Below are positions 15,947 to 24,037 of a DNA stretch of 64,000 nucleotides, piece after piece. This DNA is from Jatrophihabitans endophyticus. Its GTDB lineage: Bacteria; Actinomycetota; Actinomycetes; Mycobacteriales; Jatrophihabitantaceae. The notes under the pieces were generated by a model. It was not told the origin of the DNA and ran no database searches. It saw nothing but the letters and a program-made list of their open reading frames with translations. The DNA is taken from contig NZ_FQVU01000002.1 in NCBI RefSeq assembly GCF_900129455.1, forward strand, positions 310,001 through 374,000. The letters are read 5' to 3'. Made by a program: the position numbers and the translations under genes. Position 1 is the stretch's first letter. Each line of letters starts with the position of its first letter.

Positions 15947-16621
15947 GTGGACGAGATTCTGCGCAGGGCCGGGCTGTTCCAAGGGGTGGACCCCGAGGAC
16001 ATCGAGGCGCTGTCGGGCGAGTTCGAGATCTTCGAGGCACCGCGCGGCGCGGTGCTGTTCAACGAGGGCGAGCCCGGCGACAGCCTCTACATCGTCATCA
16101 CCGGCAAGGTGAAGCTCGGTCGACGCTCGCCCGACGGCCGGGAGAACCTCGTCGCGATCTACGGCCCGTCCGACCAGTTCGGCGAGCTGTCGCTGTTCGA
16201 CCCGGGGCCGCGCACCGCCACCGCCACCGTCGTCACCGATGCCCGCCTCGCCAAGCTGCCGAAGTCGGCGCTGCAGCAGTGGGCCACGGACCGTCCGCAG
16301 ATCGCGATGCAGCTGCTGCGCGTCGTCGCGCGCCGGCTGCGGCGGACGAACACCATGCTGGCCGACCTGATCTTCGTCGACGTCCCCGGCCGGGTCGCCA
16401 AGCAGCTGCTGCAGCTGGCCCAGCGCTTCGGTTCCATCGACGGCGGCCAGCTGCGGGTCACCCACGACCTCACGCAGGAGGAGCTCGCCCAGCTCGTCGG
16501 CGCCTCGCGCGAGACCGTCAACAAGGCGCTCGCCGACTTCGCCTCACGGGGCTGGCTGCGCCTCGAGGGCAAGAGCGTCGTCATCCTCGACCGGGAACGG
16601 CTGGCCCGCCGCGCCCGCTAA
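15947..16621 (+). CDS. crp: cAMP receptor protein family transcription regulator
   Basis: 224 aa, same length as M. tuberculosis Crp (Rv3676). N-terminal cyclic-nucleotide-binding barrel with the phosphate-binding cassette [18 protein letters not shown], central dimer helix ([27 protein letters not shown]), and C-terminal winged helix-turn-helix [23 protein letters not shown]. Global cAMP-responsive regulator. GTG 15947 follows GAGGA with 6 bases between. A dyad close to the Crp consensus lies 54 bases upstream, suggesting autoregulation. Confidence 0.96.
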   Translation: MDEILRRAGLFQGVDPEDIEALSGEFEIFEAPRGAVLFNEGEPGDSLYIVITGKVKLGRRSPDGRENLVAIYGPSDQFGELSLFDPGPRTATATVVTDARLAKLPKSALQQWATDRPQIAMQLLRVVARRLRRTNTMLADLIFVDVPGRVAKQLLQLAQRFGSIDGGQLRVTHDLTQEELAQLVGASRETVNKALADFASRGWLRLEGKSVVILDRERLARRAR

Positions 16622-16647
16622 CTCCTCCGCGCCTTCCTCGGCGAGCG

Positions 16648-17448
16648 TCAGCTGCTGGCGGAGCCGCGCAGGTAGGCCAGCTGCGCCCCGACCGACAGCT
16701 GCGCCGCGTCCCACAGCTCCCGGTCGACGTCGGCGTACACGACCTCGACGACCTGCCGCGCGGTCGCGTCGTCGCCGATCCCAACCAGCGCGGCGCGGAT
16801 CTGGTCCAGCCGCTGCGCCCGGTGGGCGAGGTAGGCCGCGGCGACGTCGGCCACCGCGGGCAGCTCGGGCCCGTGCCCCGGCAACACCGGCATGCTCCCG
16901 AGCGCGCGCAGCCGCTCCAGCGAGGCGAGGTAGGCGGCGAGGTCGCCGTCGGGGTGCGCGACCACCGTCGTCCCACGGCCCAGGACGGTGTCGCCGGTGA
17001 GCACCGCGGTGGCGCCGGAGCCGTCGGTGACGACGAACGACGCCGAGTCCGACGTGTGCCCCGGCGTCAGCAGCACCTCGATCGTCAGCCCCGCGGCGGC
17101 GATCGTCTCGCCGTCGGCCAGCGCGGGCCCGCCGCGGCACTGCGCGGGATCGGCGCCGCGGACGGTGACGCCGGTGCGCTCGTGCAGGGCGGCCGCCAGT
17201 TCCGTGTGGTCGTGGTGACGGTGGGTGAGGAGCACCAGCGACGGGGACGGCGCGGCCGCCAGCAGCCGGTCGAGATGCCCGTCGTCGAGGGCCTGACCGG
17301 GATCGACCACCACCGGCGCCGCGGCCGTGCCCAGCAGCCAGGTGTTGGTGCCGTCGAGCGTCATGATCCCGGGATTGCGCTGCAGCAGCACCCGGGCGGC
17401 GGGCAGCACCGGCCGCACCGCCTCGTAGGCCGGGTGGGTGGCCGTCAC
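16648..17448 (-). CDS. metallo-beta-lactamase-fold hydrolase (Rv3677c-like)
   Basis: 266 aa. Zinc-binding THRHHDH motif, second-metal ligands in LTPGHTSDSASF and VLTGDTVLG, and the C-terminal VLPGHGPEL His. C-terminal helical region (YLAHRAQRLDQIRAALVGIG and VVEVVYADVDRELWDAAQLSV) is of LACTB2/Rv3677c type. The LACTB2 branch includes RNases and thioesterases, so the substrate is open. GTG 17448 overlaps the Nudix stop (GTGA); last gene of the ridA-Nudix-MBL operon, convergent with crp. Confidence 0.9.
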   Translation of the reverse strand: MTATHPAYEAVRPVLPAARVLLQRNPGIMTLDGTNTWLLGTAAAPVVVDPGQALDDGHLDRLLAAAPSPSLVLLTHRHHDHTELAAALHERTGVTVRGADPAQCRGGPALADGETIAAAGLTIEVLLTPGHTSDSASFVVTDGSGATAVLTGDTVLGRGTTVVAHPDGDLAAYLASLERLRALGSMPVLPGHGPELPAVADVAAAYLAHRAQRLDQIRAALVGIGDDATARQVVEVVYADVDRELWDAAQLSVGAQLAYLRGSASS

Positions 17449-18221
17449 GAGGCGCGCCCCGGCCGGACGGCCAGCAGCCGGCCGTCGGGCAGCTCGGCGG
17501 CCACCGAGCCGTCCGGGGCCGTCCGCAGCGTGGGCCGGATCGGCTCGAGCGGGTTCTGCTCGGCGGTCGAGAACACCGCCGCGACGTCGGCGCAGCCCGC
17601 GATCGCGGCCAGCGTCAGCAGCGTCGGGGGCAGCAGCTTGCGTTCGCCTCGCTGTGCCTGCTCGATCGCGACACCCACCGGCAGCCACTCGGCCGTGCTC
17701 GACTCGGTGGTGACGTCCTCGGCCTCGGCGCCCTCGGGCAGCAGGCCGACGAAGAAGCGGGTGTCGTAGCGGCGTACCTCGCCCTTGGGGGTGACCCAGC
17801 GCGACCAGGGTCGCAGCGCCGCGACGTCCACCGCCAGGCCGTGCTCGTGCAGCAGGTCACCGAACGCCACCCGGCCGGCCTCGACGTCGGCCCGCGCGTC
17901 GGGCAGCGCGGCGGCCGGCACCGTGACCAGGACGCCGGTCTCCTCGAACGTCTCGCGTGCCGCGGCGCCGAGCAGCCCTCGCATCGTGTGCTCGTCGGCG
18001 CCGAAGCGGGCGGCCATGGCCGCGACGTCGCCCCCGGTCATCGGCAACGCGGCGTCCGCGTCGTCGACGCGGCCGCCGGGGAACACGCTCATGCCCGCGG
18101 CGAAGGCCATCCCGGCGACCCGGGTCAGCAGCCACGCCTCCACCCCGTCGGCACCGTCGCGCAGCAGCGCCACGGTGGCGGCGTCGCGGACCGGGACGTC
18201 GTCGTCGGCCGGTTCGGTCAC
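17445..18221 (-). CDS. Nudix hydrolase (NUDT19-like)
   Basis: 258 aa. Nudix residues AAARETFEETGVLV after GMSVFPGGRVDDAD, with the long insertion between the GG and RE parts that is typical of NUDT19-like enzymes. C-terminal LPPTLLTLAAIAGCADVAAVF is also typical of the group. Probably a CoA or acyl-CoA diphosphatase; this is family inference. GTG 18221 overlaps the ridA stop (GTGA) and its own stop overlaps the MBL start, so three genes are translationally linked. Confidence 0.85.
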   Translation of the reverse strand: MTEPADDDVPVRDAATVALLRDGADGVEAWLLTRVAGMAFAAGMSVFPGGRVDDADAALPMTGGDVAAMAARFGADEHTMRGLLGAAARETFEETGVLVTVPAAALPDARADVEAGRVAFGDLLHEHGLAVDVAALRPWSRWVTPKGEVRRYDTRFFVGLLPEGAEAEDVTTESSTAEWLPVGVAIEQAQRGERKLLPPTLLTLAAIAGCADVAAVFSTAEQNPLEPIRPTLRTAPDGSVAAELPDGRLLAVRPGRAS

Positions 18222-18706
18222 GGCGCGATCTCGACGATCAGCTCGATCTCGACCGGCGCGTCGAGCGGCAGCGCGGCGACCCCCACGGCCGAGCGGGCGT
18301 GCGCCGCGGCCGGCCCGAACACCGAGCCGAGCAGGTCGCTCGCACCGTTGACGACGGCGGGCTGGCCGGTGAAGTCGGGCGCCGACGCGACGTAGCCCAC
18401 GACCTTGACGATGCCGACGACCCGGTCCAGACCCACCGCGTCGTGGACGGCGGCCAGGCCGTTCAACGCCGCCACGGCGGCCAGGCCCTGCGCCTCGTCC
18501 GGGCCGACCTGCGCGCCGACCTTGCCGGCCGAGGGCAGTTGGCCGTCCACGAACGGCAGCTGACCCGCCGTGAACACGAGCGTTCCCGACCGTCGCGCGG
18601 GCACGTAGGAGGCGAGGGGCGCGACCACGGGGGGCAGCGTCAGCCCCAGCTCGGCCAGCCGTGCCAACGGGTTCGGGACGGCGGGGTCCGCTGATTCAGA
18701 CGTCAT
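18218..18706 (-). CDS. RidA/YjgF-family protein (Rv3678c-like)
   Basis: 162 aa with the YjgF fold pattern: YVPARRSGTLVFTAGQLPFVDGQL, GPDEAQGLAAVAALNGLAAV, RVVGIVKVVGYVASAPDF and the C-terminal PLDAPVEIELIVEI. The canonical RidA substrate Arg (in CVAR) is not obvious, so 2-aminoacrylate deamination is uncertain; the longer form belongs to the Rv3678c group. ATG 18706 has a leaderless -10. First gene of the operon with a Nudix and an MBL enzyme. Confidence 0.85.
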   Translation of the reverse strand: MTSESADPAVPNPLARLAELGLTLPPVVAPLASYVPARRSGTLVFTAGQLPFVDGQLPSAGKVGAQVGPDEAQGLAAVAALNGLAAVHDAVGLDRVVGIVKVVGYVASAPDFTGQPAVVNGASDLLGSVFGPAAAHARSAVGVAALPLDAPVEIELIVEIAP

Positions 18707-18712
18707 CCGCCG

Positions 18713-18718
18713 ACCGTA
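18713..18718 (-). promoter_or_regulatory. -10 box TACGGT of a leaderless promoter (ridA operon)
   Basis: TACGGT on the minus strand, 6 bases before ATG 18706; back to back with the promoter of the Get3 genes. Confidence 0.5.
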
Positions 18719-18776
18719 GCCCGCACCCGGCGGGGCCGTCACCGCTCCGGCCGTCCGGGTCCCCGGGGCCATCTCC

Positions 18777-18782
18777 TAGGCT
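18777..18782 (+). promoter_or_regulatory. -10 box TAGGCT of a leaderless promoter (Get3 operon)
   Basis: TAGGCT, 6 bases before ATG 18789; no Shine-Dalgarno. Confidence 0.55.
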
Positions 18783-18788
18783 GGCCCG

Positions 18789-19871
18789 ATGGTCGCCACG
18801 CGGGTCACCGCCGACGGGCCGGGCCGCGCGGCGCACCCGGTGGCACTCGTCGACGCCATCGCGGCGCGGGCTCCCAAGGCCCGGTTGCACGTCGTCACCG
18901 GCAAGGGCGGCACCGGCAAGACGACCGCCGCCGCGGCACTCGCCCTGGCCCTCGCCTCGCTGGGCAAGAAGGTCCTGCTCGTCGAGGTCGAGTCCCGGCA
19001 GGCGATCGCCCAGCTCTTCGACATTCCGCCGATGACCTACGGCGAGCAGCGCTTGACGAGCGCCGCGAACGGCGGCGAGCTCTTCGGCCTGGCCATCGAC
19101 CCCGAGCAGGCGATGCTCGAGTACCTCGAGCTGTTCTACGGCCTCAAACGGGCCGGCAAGGGCCTGCAGCGCCTCGGCGCCGTGGACTTCGTGACGACGC
19201 TGGCGCCCGGTCTGCGCGACGTCCTGCTCACCGGCAAGGTCAAGGAGTCCGTCGTCCGGGTCGGCCCGGACGACAGGCCGGTGTACGACGCCGTCGTCCT
19301 CGACGCCCCGCCCACCGGGCGCATCAGCCGCTTCCTCGACGCCACCCAGGAGGTCGCGAAGCTCGCGAAGTTCGGGCCCATCCGCAGCCAGAGCGACGGC
19401 GTGATCACCCTGCTGCACGGCCCCCGCACCGCCGTGCACATCGTGACGCTGCTCGAGGAGATGCCGGTCCAGGAGACGATGGACGCCGCCGCCGAGCTCC
19501 AGACGCTCGGTTTCCGGCTGGGCGCCGTCGTCGTCAACCGGGCCCGCCCGGCGCTGCTCGACGCGGCCGCCCTCGGTCCGGACGGCGAGATCGACGCCAA
19601 GGAGCTCGCGGCGAGCCTGCGCAAGGCCGGTGTGCCGGTGGCGCACGCGCCGGCGCTCGCGCACGAGATGACCGAGTACGCGCAGCGGCAGCGGGTGCAG
19701 GACGAGAACCTGCTCCGCCTCGACGGCCTGGAGCTGCCCCGCATCGAGCTGCCCGACCTGAACCCGCCGGTCGCCCTGGGCGAGCTGAAGGATCTCGCGG
19801 CCCGCTTCCTCGTCACCGGCGTCCCGGGGGACGACGCCGAGGACCCGTCCGCCACCGGGACGAGCGCGTGA
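18789..19871 (+). CDS. ArsA/Get3-family ATPase, first subunit (Rv3679-like)
   Basis: 360 aa. Deviant Walker A GKGGTGKTT at residues 38-46 with the signature Lys39, switch II region LDAPPTGRISRFLDA, and A-loop-like VVVNRARP. In mycobacteria Rv3679 and Rv3680 encode two such ATPases that form an anion-transporting/Get3-like complex implicated in nitric-oxide and glycerol stress. The stop overlaps the second ATPase start (GTGA), indicating equal synthesis. No arsenic-binding Cys triad is visible, so arsenite transport is unlikely. Confidence 0.92.
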   Translation: MVATRVTADGPGRAAHPVALVDAIAARAPKARLHVVTGKGGTGKTTAAAALALALASLGKKVLLVEVESRQAIAQLFDIPPMTYGEQRLTSAANGGELFGLAIDPEQAMLEYLELFYGLKRAGKGLQRLGAVDFVTTLAPGLRDVLLTGKVKESVVRVGPDDRPVYDAVVLDAPPTGRISRFLDATQEVAKLAKFGPIRSQSDGVITLLHGPRTAVHIVTLLEEMPVQETMDAAAELQTLGFRLGAVVVNRARPALLDAAALGPDGEIDAKELAASLRKAGVPVAHAPALAHEMTEYAQRQRVQDENLLRLDGLELPRIELPDLNPPVALGELKDLAARFLVTGVPGDDAEDPSATGTSA

Positions 19872-21016
19872 CCGCCCCGTTCGACGCGCTCGCGCTCGTC
19901 CGCGACCCGGCGACGCGGGTGGTCGTCACCTGCGGCAGCGGCGGCGTCGGCAAGACCACGACGGCGGCCGCGCTCGGCCTCGCCGGCGCCGCCGCGGGAC
20001 GGCGCACGGTCGTGCTGACGATCGACCCCGCTCGGCGCCTCGCGCAGTCGCTGGGACTGACCGAGCTCGACAACACCCCACGCGAGGTCACCGGGGTGTT
20101 CGAGGGCGACGCCGCCCCCGCCGGTGGCGCGCTGTTCGCGATGATGCTGGACATGAAGCGGACGTTCGACGACGTCGTGCTCGAGAACTCCACCCCCGAG
20201 CGGGCCGAGCAGATCTTCGCGAACCCGTTCTACCAGTCGCTGTCGTCCTCCTTCGCCGGGACGCAGGAGTACATGGCGATGGAGAAGCTCGGCCAGCTCG
20301 TCGCGACCGGCGAGTGGGACCTCGTCGTCGTCGACACGCCGCCGTCGCGCTCGGCGCTGGACTTCCTGGACGCCCCCAATCGGCTCGGCCGCTTCCTCGA
20401 CGGCCGGATGATCAAGCTGCTCTCCGCGCCGGCCAAGGCGGGTGGCAAGGCCTACCTCAAGGTCGTGACCGTCGGCGTCGGCATGGTCGCGCGGGTGTTC
20501 ACCAAGGTCATCGGCGGCGACCTGCTCAACGACCTGTCGACGTTCGTCACCGCGCTCGAGTCGATGTTCGGCGGCTTCCGCGAGCGGGCCGACCAGACCT
20601 ACCAGCGACTGAAGGCGCCCGGCACCGCGTTCGTCGTGGTGGCCGCGCCCGAGCCCGATGCCCTGCGCGAGGCGTCCTACTTCGTCGACCGGCTGCGCAG
20701 CGAGGCCATGCCGTTGGCCGGCGTGGTCGTCAACCGCACCCGCCGCTCGTCGCCGGTGAAGGGTCGGGACCCGCTCACCGCCGCCCAGGCGCAGGTCGCC
20801 GCCGACGCCGCCGGCAACCGCACCGGGGCCGACCTCGCGGTCACCGCCCTGCGCGTGCACGTCGAGGTCGCGACCGCGGCCGAGCACGACGTTCGGATGA
20901 CCCGCCGCTTCGCCTCGGCGCACCCCGACGTGCCGCTGGTGGGCGTGTCGTCGCTGCCCACCGACGTCCACGACCTCGAGGGCCTGCGCGAGATCGGTCG
21001 CCTGCTCGGCTCCTGA
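19868..21016 (+). CDS. ArsA/Get3-family ATPase, second subunit (Rv3680-like)
   Basis: 382 aa. P-loop GSGGVGKTT at residues 23-31: the signature Lys of the deviant motif is Ser24, the catalytic Lys29 is kept. Switch II VDTPPSRSALDFLDAP. A hydrophobic helical insertion around residues 190-225 (AYLKVVTVGVGMVARVFTKVIGGDLL) resembles the client-binding region of Get3. Expected to act as a heterodimer with the preceding ATPase; in M. tuberculosis whiB4 follows here, but this window goes straight to the PBP gene. Confidence 0.92.
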   Translation: MTAPFDALALVRDPATRVVVTCGSGGVGKTTTAAALGLAGAAAGRRTVVLTIDPARRLAQSLGLTELDNTPREVTGVFEGDAAPAGGALFAMMLDMKRTFDDVVLENSTPERAEQIFANPFYQSLSSSFAGTQEYMAMEKLGQLVATGEWDLVVVDTPPSRSALDFLDAPNRLGRFLDGRMIKLLSAPAKAGGKAYLKVVTVGVGMVARVFTKVIGGDLLNDLSTFVTALESMFGGFRERADQTYQRLKAPGTAFVVVAAPEPDALREASYFVDRLRSEAMPLAGVVVNRTRRSSPVKGRDPLTAAQAQVAADAAGNRTGADLAVTALRVHVEVATAAEHDVRMTRRFASAHPDVPLVGVSSLPTDVHDLEGLREIGRLLGS

Positions 21017-21047
21017 GACGCCGCCCGCGGCTCACGGTCGCGCCCCG

Positions 21048-21053
21048 TACCCT
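21048..21053 (+). promoter_or_regulatory. -10 box TACCCT of a leaderless promoter (PBP gene)
   Basis: TACCCT, 8 bases before GTG 21062; no Shine-Dalgarno. Confidence 0.45.
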
Positions 21054-21061
21054 GTGCAGTC

Positions 21062-23512
21062 GTGGCAGCCACCTCCTCCGGCCAGGACACCTGGAAGACG
21101 CTCGGCAAGCTCGTCGGCGCCCTCGTGGCGGCGGGGGTCCTGCTCGCCGGGCTCGCGTTCCCCTACGTCGGCGGGCTCGGCCTCGTCGCCGGCAAGGAGG
21201 CCGACAAGTTCCAGCGCACCACCTGCGACCTGCCCGACAGCAAGCCCCCGCAGCGCAGCACGCTGTACGCGAAGGACGGCAAGACCGTGCTCGCCACCAT
21301 CTTCAAGCAGAACCGCGTGGAGATCAGCCTCAAGGACGTCCCGCAGGCGTTGCAGGACGCGCTGATCGCCACCGAGGACCGGCGGTTCTACAGCCACCAC
21401 GGCGTCGACATGCGCGGCCTGATCCGCTCCGCGGTGAACACGACCAGCGGCGACACGCAGGGCGGGTCGACGCTGACGATGCAGTACGTCAAGCAGGCCC
21501 GCTACTACGAGGCCGGCGACGACCTCAAGAAGCAGCGGGCCGCCATCGAGCAGAACCTCAACCGCAAGATCGAGGACGCGAAGTGCGCGATCTACATCGA
21601 GGACACCCTCAAGCAGTCCAAGAAGACGATCCTGCAGAACTACCTGAACATCGCGTTCTTCGGCCAGAACTCCTACGGCATCCAGACCGCGGCGCGCACC
21701 TACTTCAACAAGCCCGCCTCGAAGCTGGAGCCGCAGGAGTCCGCGCTGCTCGTCGGGCTGCTGCGCGCGCCGACGGACTACGACCCGTTCACCAGCCGCG
21801 TGGCGGCCAAGGAGCGGCGCGACGAGGTTCTGCAGAACATGGTCGCGGTGCACAAGTTCAGCCAGGCCCAGGCCAACGAGTACAAGGCGATGCCCATCCA
21901 GCTCGCCAGTGACGGGCCGCCGCCCGTGCGCCAGGGCTGCGCCGGCGCCGACACCGAGGTCGCGAACGTCGGCTTCTTCTGCGAGTACGTCCGCAGCTGG
22001 CTCGAGAACGTGACGGGCCTGTCCAAGACCAAGCTCGAGACCGGCGGGTTCAAGATCGTCACCACGCTCGACCCCGACATCCAGAACTCCACGCAGGCCA
22101 ACATCGCCAAGAGCGTGCCGGCGAAGTCGCCGATGACGGCGGTGCTGCCGGTCATCGAGCCGCGCACCGGCAACATCCTCGCGATGGCCGCCAGCAAGGA
22201 GTTCGGCACCGGCAAGAACGAGACCGAGCAGCCGCTGTTCACGACGAGCGTGGCGCAGCCGGCGTCGACCTACAAGCTGTTCCCGCTGCTCACCGCGCTC
22301 GAGGTGGGCGTCCCGGCCGACCAGGAGCTCGACTCCACCGACGGCTCGGCCGACAGCACCTACAAGGTCACGAACTGCATCACGCCGGCGAAGGCCGAGA
22401 ACGACCGGGACGGCTCGGGCTTCAACCGCAACGAGTCGCTGCGCTCGGCCGCCGCCAAGTCGTCCAACACGTACTTCGTCGCGCTGGCGGACAAGTTCTT
22501 CGGCTGCGACCTGACCGAGATGGTCGACGTCGCCCAGCGGCTGGGCGTGACCAGCCTGTCGGCGCGGGTGAGCAAGACCGAGACCGTCGGGCAGTACATC
22601 GAGAACAAGCAGCAGGCGCTGCGCTACGTCCTGGGTTCGGTCGAGACCAGTCCGCTGCAGATCGCCGGCGCGTACGCCGCGGTCGCCAACGAGGGCAAGT
22701 TCAACCCGCCCGCCCCCGTGTCGATGGTCTACAACAGCGACGGCAACGTCGTCGACACCAAGCGCCCCGCGGCCACGCAGGCCGTCCCGGCGCAGGCGGC
22801 CGTGCGGGCGGTGAACGTCCTGCAGGGCGACACCGAGGACGGTGGCACGTCGGCGTCGCAGTTCGCCGACTGGTACGACGACGGCGGCAGCAAGATCGCC
22901 GGCAAGACCGGGACCGCGGTGGCGAGCAAGAAGACCAAGAACGCGTCGGTCTGGTTCGCGGGCATGACGCCCCGGCTCGCGGCGACTGCGGCGATCATCA
23001 ACTACGACAACCCGACGAAGGCGAACTCCGGGCTGCCGGGCGTCGAGACCGGCGCCGCCTACGGCAAGTACGCCGCCGGGGTCTGGCTCAAGGCGTTGCG
23101 GCCCACGCTGGGCAAGAAGGACTGGAGCTGGTCCGACGCCGACTCCGTGAGCGGCGAGGACGTGCCCGACGTGACCGGCAAGAGCGTCTCGGCGGCCCGC
23201 GACGAGCTCTCCGACGCCGGGTACAAGCTCAAGGTCTTCGGCAGCGACCAGCAAGCCAGGTGCCCGAGCTCGGTACAGACCGACGACATCGCGTACTTCG
23301 GCCCGCAGCGGGCCCCTGCCGGGTCGACCATCCTCGTGTGCCAGAGCAACGGCGCCGGCACGGGCGCCTACGTGGCACCGGCCCCCACCCCCACCCGCCG
23401 CAGCGGCAGCAACAACCGCAATCGCAACCGCGACAACGACAGCAGCAGTCGTCGCGGCAACGGCCGCAGCGGCAGTGGGAACAGCGGCGGGCGCGGGGGC
23501 GGCAACCGCTGA
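21062..23512 (+). CDS. ponA2: bifunctional class A penicillin-binding protein (PonA2-like) with PASTA domain
   Basis: 816 aa. Short cytoplasmic N-terminus, signal anchor (residues 16-43), GT51 domain with catalytic Glu105 in TEDRRFYSHHGVD and QGGSTLTMQYVK, transpeptidase domain with Ser402-x-x-Lys405 (STYK), SSN and K615-T-G motif, one PASTA domain (about 690-755, VPDVTGKSVSAARDELSDAGY) and a disordered Asn/Arg/Ser/Gly-rich tail. Polymerises and crosslinks peptidoglycan outside the membrane. Same position as M. tuberculosis Rv3682. All active-site motifs are intact. Confidence 0.97.
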   Translation: MAATSSGQDTWKTLGKLVGALVAAGVLLAGLAFPYVGGLGLVAGKEADKFQRTTCDLPDSKPPQRSTLYAKDGKTVLATIFKQNRVEISLKDVPQALQDALIATEDRRFYSHHGVDMRGLIRSAVNTTSGDTQGGSTLTMQYVKQARYYEAGDDLKKQRAAIEQNLNRKIEDAKCAIYIEDTLKQSKKTILQNYLNIAFFGQNSYGIQTAARTYFNKPASKLEPQESALLVGLLRAPTDYDPFTSRVAAKERRDEVLQNMVAVHKFSQAQANEYKAMPIQLASDGPPPVRQGCAGADTEVANVGFFCEYVRSWLENVTGLSKTKLETGGFKIVTTLDPDIQNSTQANIAKSVPAKSPMTAVLPVIEPRTGNILAMAASKEFGTGKNETEQPLFTTSVAQPASTYKLFPLLTALEVGVPADQELDSTDGSADSTYKVTNCITPAKAENDRDGSGFNRNESLRSAAAKSSNTYFVALADKFFGCDLTEMVDVAQRLGVTSLSARVSKTETVGQYIENKQQALRYVLGSVETSPLQIAGAYAAVANEGKFNPPAPVSMVYNSDGNVVDTKRPAATQAVPAQAAVRAVNVLQGDTEDGGTSASQFADWYDDGGSKIAGKTGTAVASKKTKNASVWFAGMTPRLAATAAIINYDNPTKANSGLPGVETGAAYGKYAAGVWLKALRPTLGKKDWSWSDADSVSGEDVPDVTGKSVSAARDELSDAGYKLKVFGSDQQARCPSSVQTDDIAYFGPQRAPAGSTILVCQSNGAGTGAYVAPAPTPTRRSGSNNRNRNRDNDSSSRRGNGRSGSGNSGGRGGGNR

Positions 23513-23530
23513 CGCGCGCCGCGCGCGTCA
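23510..23530. terminator. perfect palindrome spanning both stop codons of convergent genes
   Basis: Arms 23510-23519 (TGACGCGCGC) and 23521-23530 are exact complements around one central C. The first three bases are the PBP stop TGA and the last three, read on the minus strand, are the YqeY stop TGA. Likely a compact bidirectional terminator. Confidence 0.6.
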
Positions 23531-23986
23531 GGCCTGCGCGAGCTGGCGGCGCACCTCGTCGCTGACCCGGCGGCCGTCGGCGCGGCCCGCGACGCGTGGC
23601 TGCACCAGCTTCATCACCGCGCCCAGCTGCTGGGGGCCGGACGCGCCGCTCTCGGCCACCGCGGCGCGGACGAGCTCGGACAGCTCGTCGTCGCCGAGCT
23701 GGACGGGCAGGTAACGCTCGAGCACCGCGCCCTCGGCACGCTCGCGCTCGGCCAGCTCGACGCGGCCGGCGGTGTCGAAGGCCTCGGCGGCCTCGCGACG
23801 CTTCTTGCCCTCGCGGGCGAGGACCTTCTGCACCTCGTCGTCGGACAGCTCGCGCGCGGCCTTGCCGGCGACCTCCTCGGTCGTGACCGCCGCGAGCGTC
23901 ATCCGCAGCGTGGCGGTCGTCAACTCGTCACGTGCCTTCATGGCGGCGTTGAGGTCGTCGTGCAGGCGGGTCTTGAGCGATGGCAT
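23528..23986 (-). CDS. YqeY/GatB-related domain protein
   Basis: 152 aa, full-length GatB_Yqey protein: MPSLKTRLHDDLNAAMKARD at the N-terminus, EVQKVLAREGKKRREAAEAF, LERYLPVQLGDDELSELVRAAV and the C-terminal QLGAVMKLVQPRVAGRADGR, all diagnostic. Related to the tail domain of GatB and thought to interact with tRNA or to support the amidotransferase, but the role is not established. ATG 23986 is preceded by a leaderless -10; divergent from the phosphoesterase gene. Confidence 0.93.
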   Translation of the reverse strand: MPSLKTRLHDDLNAAMKARDELTTATLRMTLAAVTTEEVAGKAARELSDDEVQKVLAREGKKRREAAEAFDTAGRVELAERERAEGAVLERYLPVQLGDDELSELVRAAVAESGASGPQQLGAVMKLVQPRVAGRADGRRVSDEVRRQLAQA

Positions 23987-23993
23987 GGCGACG

Positions 23994-23999
23994 ACGCTA
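23994..23999 (-). promoter_or_regulatory. -10 box TAGCGT of a leaderless promoter (yqeY)
   Basis: TAGCGT on the minus strand, 7 bases before ATG 23986; faces away from the promoter at 24025. Confidence 0.55.
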
Positions 24000-24024
24000 C
24001 CGGCGTGGGCCAACGCGACATCCG

Positions 24025-24030
24025 TACGCT
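24025..24030 (+). promoter_or_regulatory. -10 box TACGCT of a leaderless promoter (phosphoesterase)
   Basis: TACGCT, 7 bases before ATG 24038; no Shine-Dalgarno. Confidence 0.55.
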
Positions 24031-24037
24031 GACGCCC

